From contig DQVN01000018.1 of assembly GCA_015661715.1 (NCBI GenBank), positions 1 to 7,904 of the forward strand: 7,904 nucleotides of DNA. The letters are read 5' to 3'. The translations under genes were made by a program, and so were the position numbers. Position 1 is the stretch's first letter, and every line of letters begins with the position of its first letter. Under the pieces are notes generated by a model that was not told the origin of the DNA, made no database searches, and saw only the letters and a program-made list of their open reading frames with translations. The stretch comes from Sulfurivirga caldicuralii (GTDB taxonomy: Bacteria; Pseudomonadota; Gammaproteobacteria; Thiomicrospirales; Thiomicrospiraceae). Below are positions 6,986 to 7,904 of the stretch, in pieces.

Positions 6986-7022
6986 GCGCCATCACGCACG
7001 CTGGGCGGTTGGGTGATGGCGC
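6986..7022. terminator. Inverted repeat between convergent aroB and nrdA, possible bidirectional terminator
   Basis: GCGCCATCAC at 6986-6995 and GTGATGGCGC at 7013-7022 form a perfect 10-bp stem with a 17-base loop, in the 66 bases between the aroB stop and the nrdA stop. It starts 19 bases after aroB and about 10 bases after nrdA. Neither side is followed by a T tract, so a classical intrinsic terminator is not supported. An RNA-stabilising hairpin or a terminator of another kind is possible. A smaller alternative stem pairs TGGCG (6976-6980) with CGCCA (6987-6991). Confidence 0.4.
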
Positions 7023-7032
7023 CGGTGCAGGG

Positions 7033-7904
7033 TCACAGCTTACAAGCGCCGCCTGCGCAGCCGTCGTCATCTGCGGCATCGTTCATGCCATCCCGGGTGT
7101 TGTGGTAATAGAGCGTCTTGACGCCGTGTTTGTAGGCGTAGAGGATGTCTTTGAGTATGGTTTTAATGGGCACCTTCTCGTCCGGGAAGCGGGATGGGTC
7201 GTAGTTGGTATTGGCGGAGATGGCCTGGTCGACAAACTTCTGCATGATGGCCACCAGATCCAGATAGCCTTTGTTGTTGGGAAGCTGCCACAGTAGCTCG
7301 TAGTTGTCCCGCAGGGTTTTGAATTCGGGCACCACCTGCTTGAGGATGCCGTCCTTGGAGGCCTTGACGGATACATAACCCCGCGGCGGCTCGATGCCGT
7401 TGGTGGAGTTGGTGATTTGCGAAGAGGTTTCGCAAGGCATCAGCGCCGTCAGGGTCGAGTTGCGCATGCCGTGCTGTTTGATCTCCTCGCGCAATGCTTC
7501 CCAGTCGTAGTGCAGGGGTTCGGTAGTTAAGTCGTCCACTTCTTTTTTGTAGGTGTCGATGGGCAGAATGCCCTGGGCATACTTGGTCTGGTCAAACCAG
7601 GGGGCCGGCCCTTTCTCTTTGGCCAGATTGACCGACGCTTTGATCAGATGGTACTGGATGGCTTCGAAGGTCCGATGGATCAGGTCATTGCCGGAGCCAT
7701 CCGAATAACGCGCCCCGTGCTTGGCCAGATAGTAGGCCAGGTTGGTGATGCCCACACCCAGGGTGCGGCGGTTGAGACTGGCCCGCTTGGCCGCCGCGAT
7801 GGGATAGTCCTGATAGTCCAACAGGGCGTCCAGGGCGCGCACGATCAGATCGGCCAGGTTGTCTAACTCATCCAGGTTGTCCAGCTCGCCCAGATTGAAG
7901 GCGG
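7033..7904 (-). CDS. nrdA: Ribonucleoside-diphosphate reductase class Ia, alpha subunit (C-terminal 289 residues, cut by window edge)
   Basis: Large subunit of the aerobic ribonucleotide reductase, which reduces ribonucleoside diphosphates to deoxyribonucleotides using a radical supplied by NrdB. The frame is open from the right edge, so the allosteric N terminus and the active-site cysteines equivalent to E. coli C225, C439 and C462 lie outside. Local residues (first full codon = 1) include RALDALLDYQDYP and NLAYYLAKHGARYSDGS, the phosphate-binding loop ALMPCETSSQ, NGIEPPRGYVS, SANTNYDPSRFP, the radical-transfer tyrosine pair at 265-266 (TLYYHNTRDG) and the thioredoxin/glutaredoxin-reduced tail pair Cys282 and Cys287 (CAGGAC). 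The tail between the tyrosines and the cysteines is about seven residues shorter than in E. coli. The loop has Cys where E. coli has Ser (MPSETSS). The gene is convergent with aroB, and nrdB does not follow. Confidence 0.97.
   Translation of the reverse strand, partial: AFNLGELDNLDELDNLADLIVRALDALLDYQDYPIAAAKRASLNRRTLGVGITNLAYYLAKHGARYSDGSGNDLIHRTFEAIQYHLIKASVNLAKEKGPAPWFDQTKYAQGILPIDTYKKEVDDLTTEPLHYDWEALREEIKQHGMRNSTLTALMPCETSSQITNSTNGIEPPRGYVSVKASKDGILKQVVPEFKTLRDNYELLWQLPNNKGYLDLVAIMQKFVDQAISANTNYDPSRFPDEKVPIKTILKDILYAYKHGVKTLYYHNTRDGMNDAADDDGCAGGACKL

Overview
This window looks like chromosomal housekeeping DNA from a gammaproteobacterium or a close relative. The MetH, Gmk, AroK, AroB and NrdA proteins read like their Escherichia coli counterparts, with family motifs intact. 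GC content is moderately high. I cannot name the genus. I saw no insertion sequence, phage gene, CRISPR array, rRNA or tRNA, and no stretch over about 110 bases lacks a gene.

Left part, minus strand (1-3801), in transcription order: guanylate kinase (gmk), a short NOL1/NOP2/Sun-family RNA m5C methyltransferase whose GTG start overlaps the gmk stop, a small three-helix membrane protein of the COG3671 type, then the N-terminal 540 residues of cobalamin-dependent methionine synthase (metH), which runs off the left edge. The first three are tightly packed and look like one operon. metH is separated from them by about 100 bases holding two hairpins and an extended -10 promoter candidate, so it probably has its own transcription signal.

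Middle, plus strand (3912-6966): a divergent 110-base spacer, then two genes I do not recognise (238 and 232 codons, overlapping by ATGA), then shikimate kinase (aroK) and 3-dehydroquinate synthase (aroB), which also overlap by ATGA. aroK and aroB supply two steps of the shikimate pathway to chorismate. In many gammaproteobacteria pilMNOPQ lies ahead of aroK; here the unknown pair takes that place. aroK has no visible Shine-Dalgarno sequence and carries a -10-like TAAAAT just before its ATG.

Right edge, minus strand (7033-7904): the C-terminal 289 residues of the class Ia ribonucleotide reductase large subunit (nrdA), convergent with aroB and separated from it by a 10-bp perfect inverted repeat. 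nrdB does not follow nrdA.

The most interesting item is the unknown gene pair at 3912-5323. It has good translation signals and operon structure but no recognisable family, so its function is left open.
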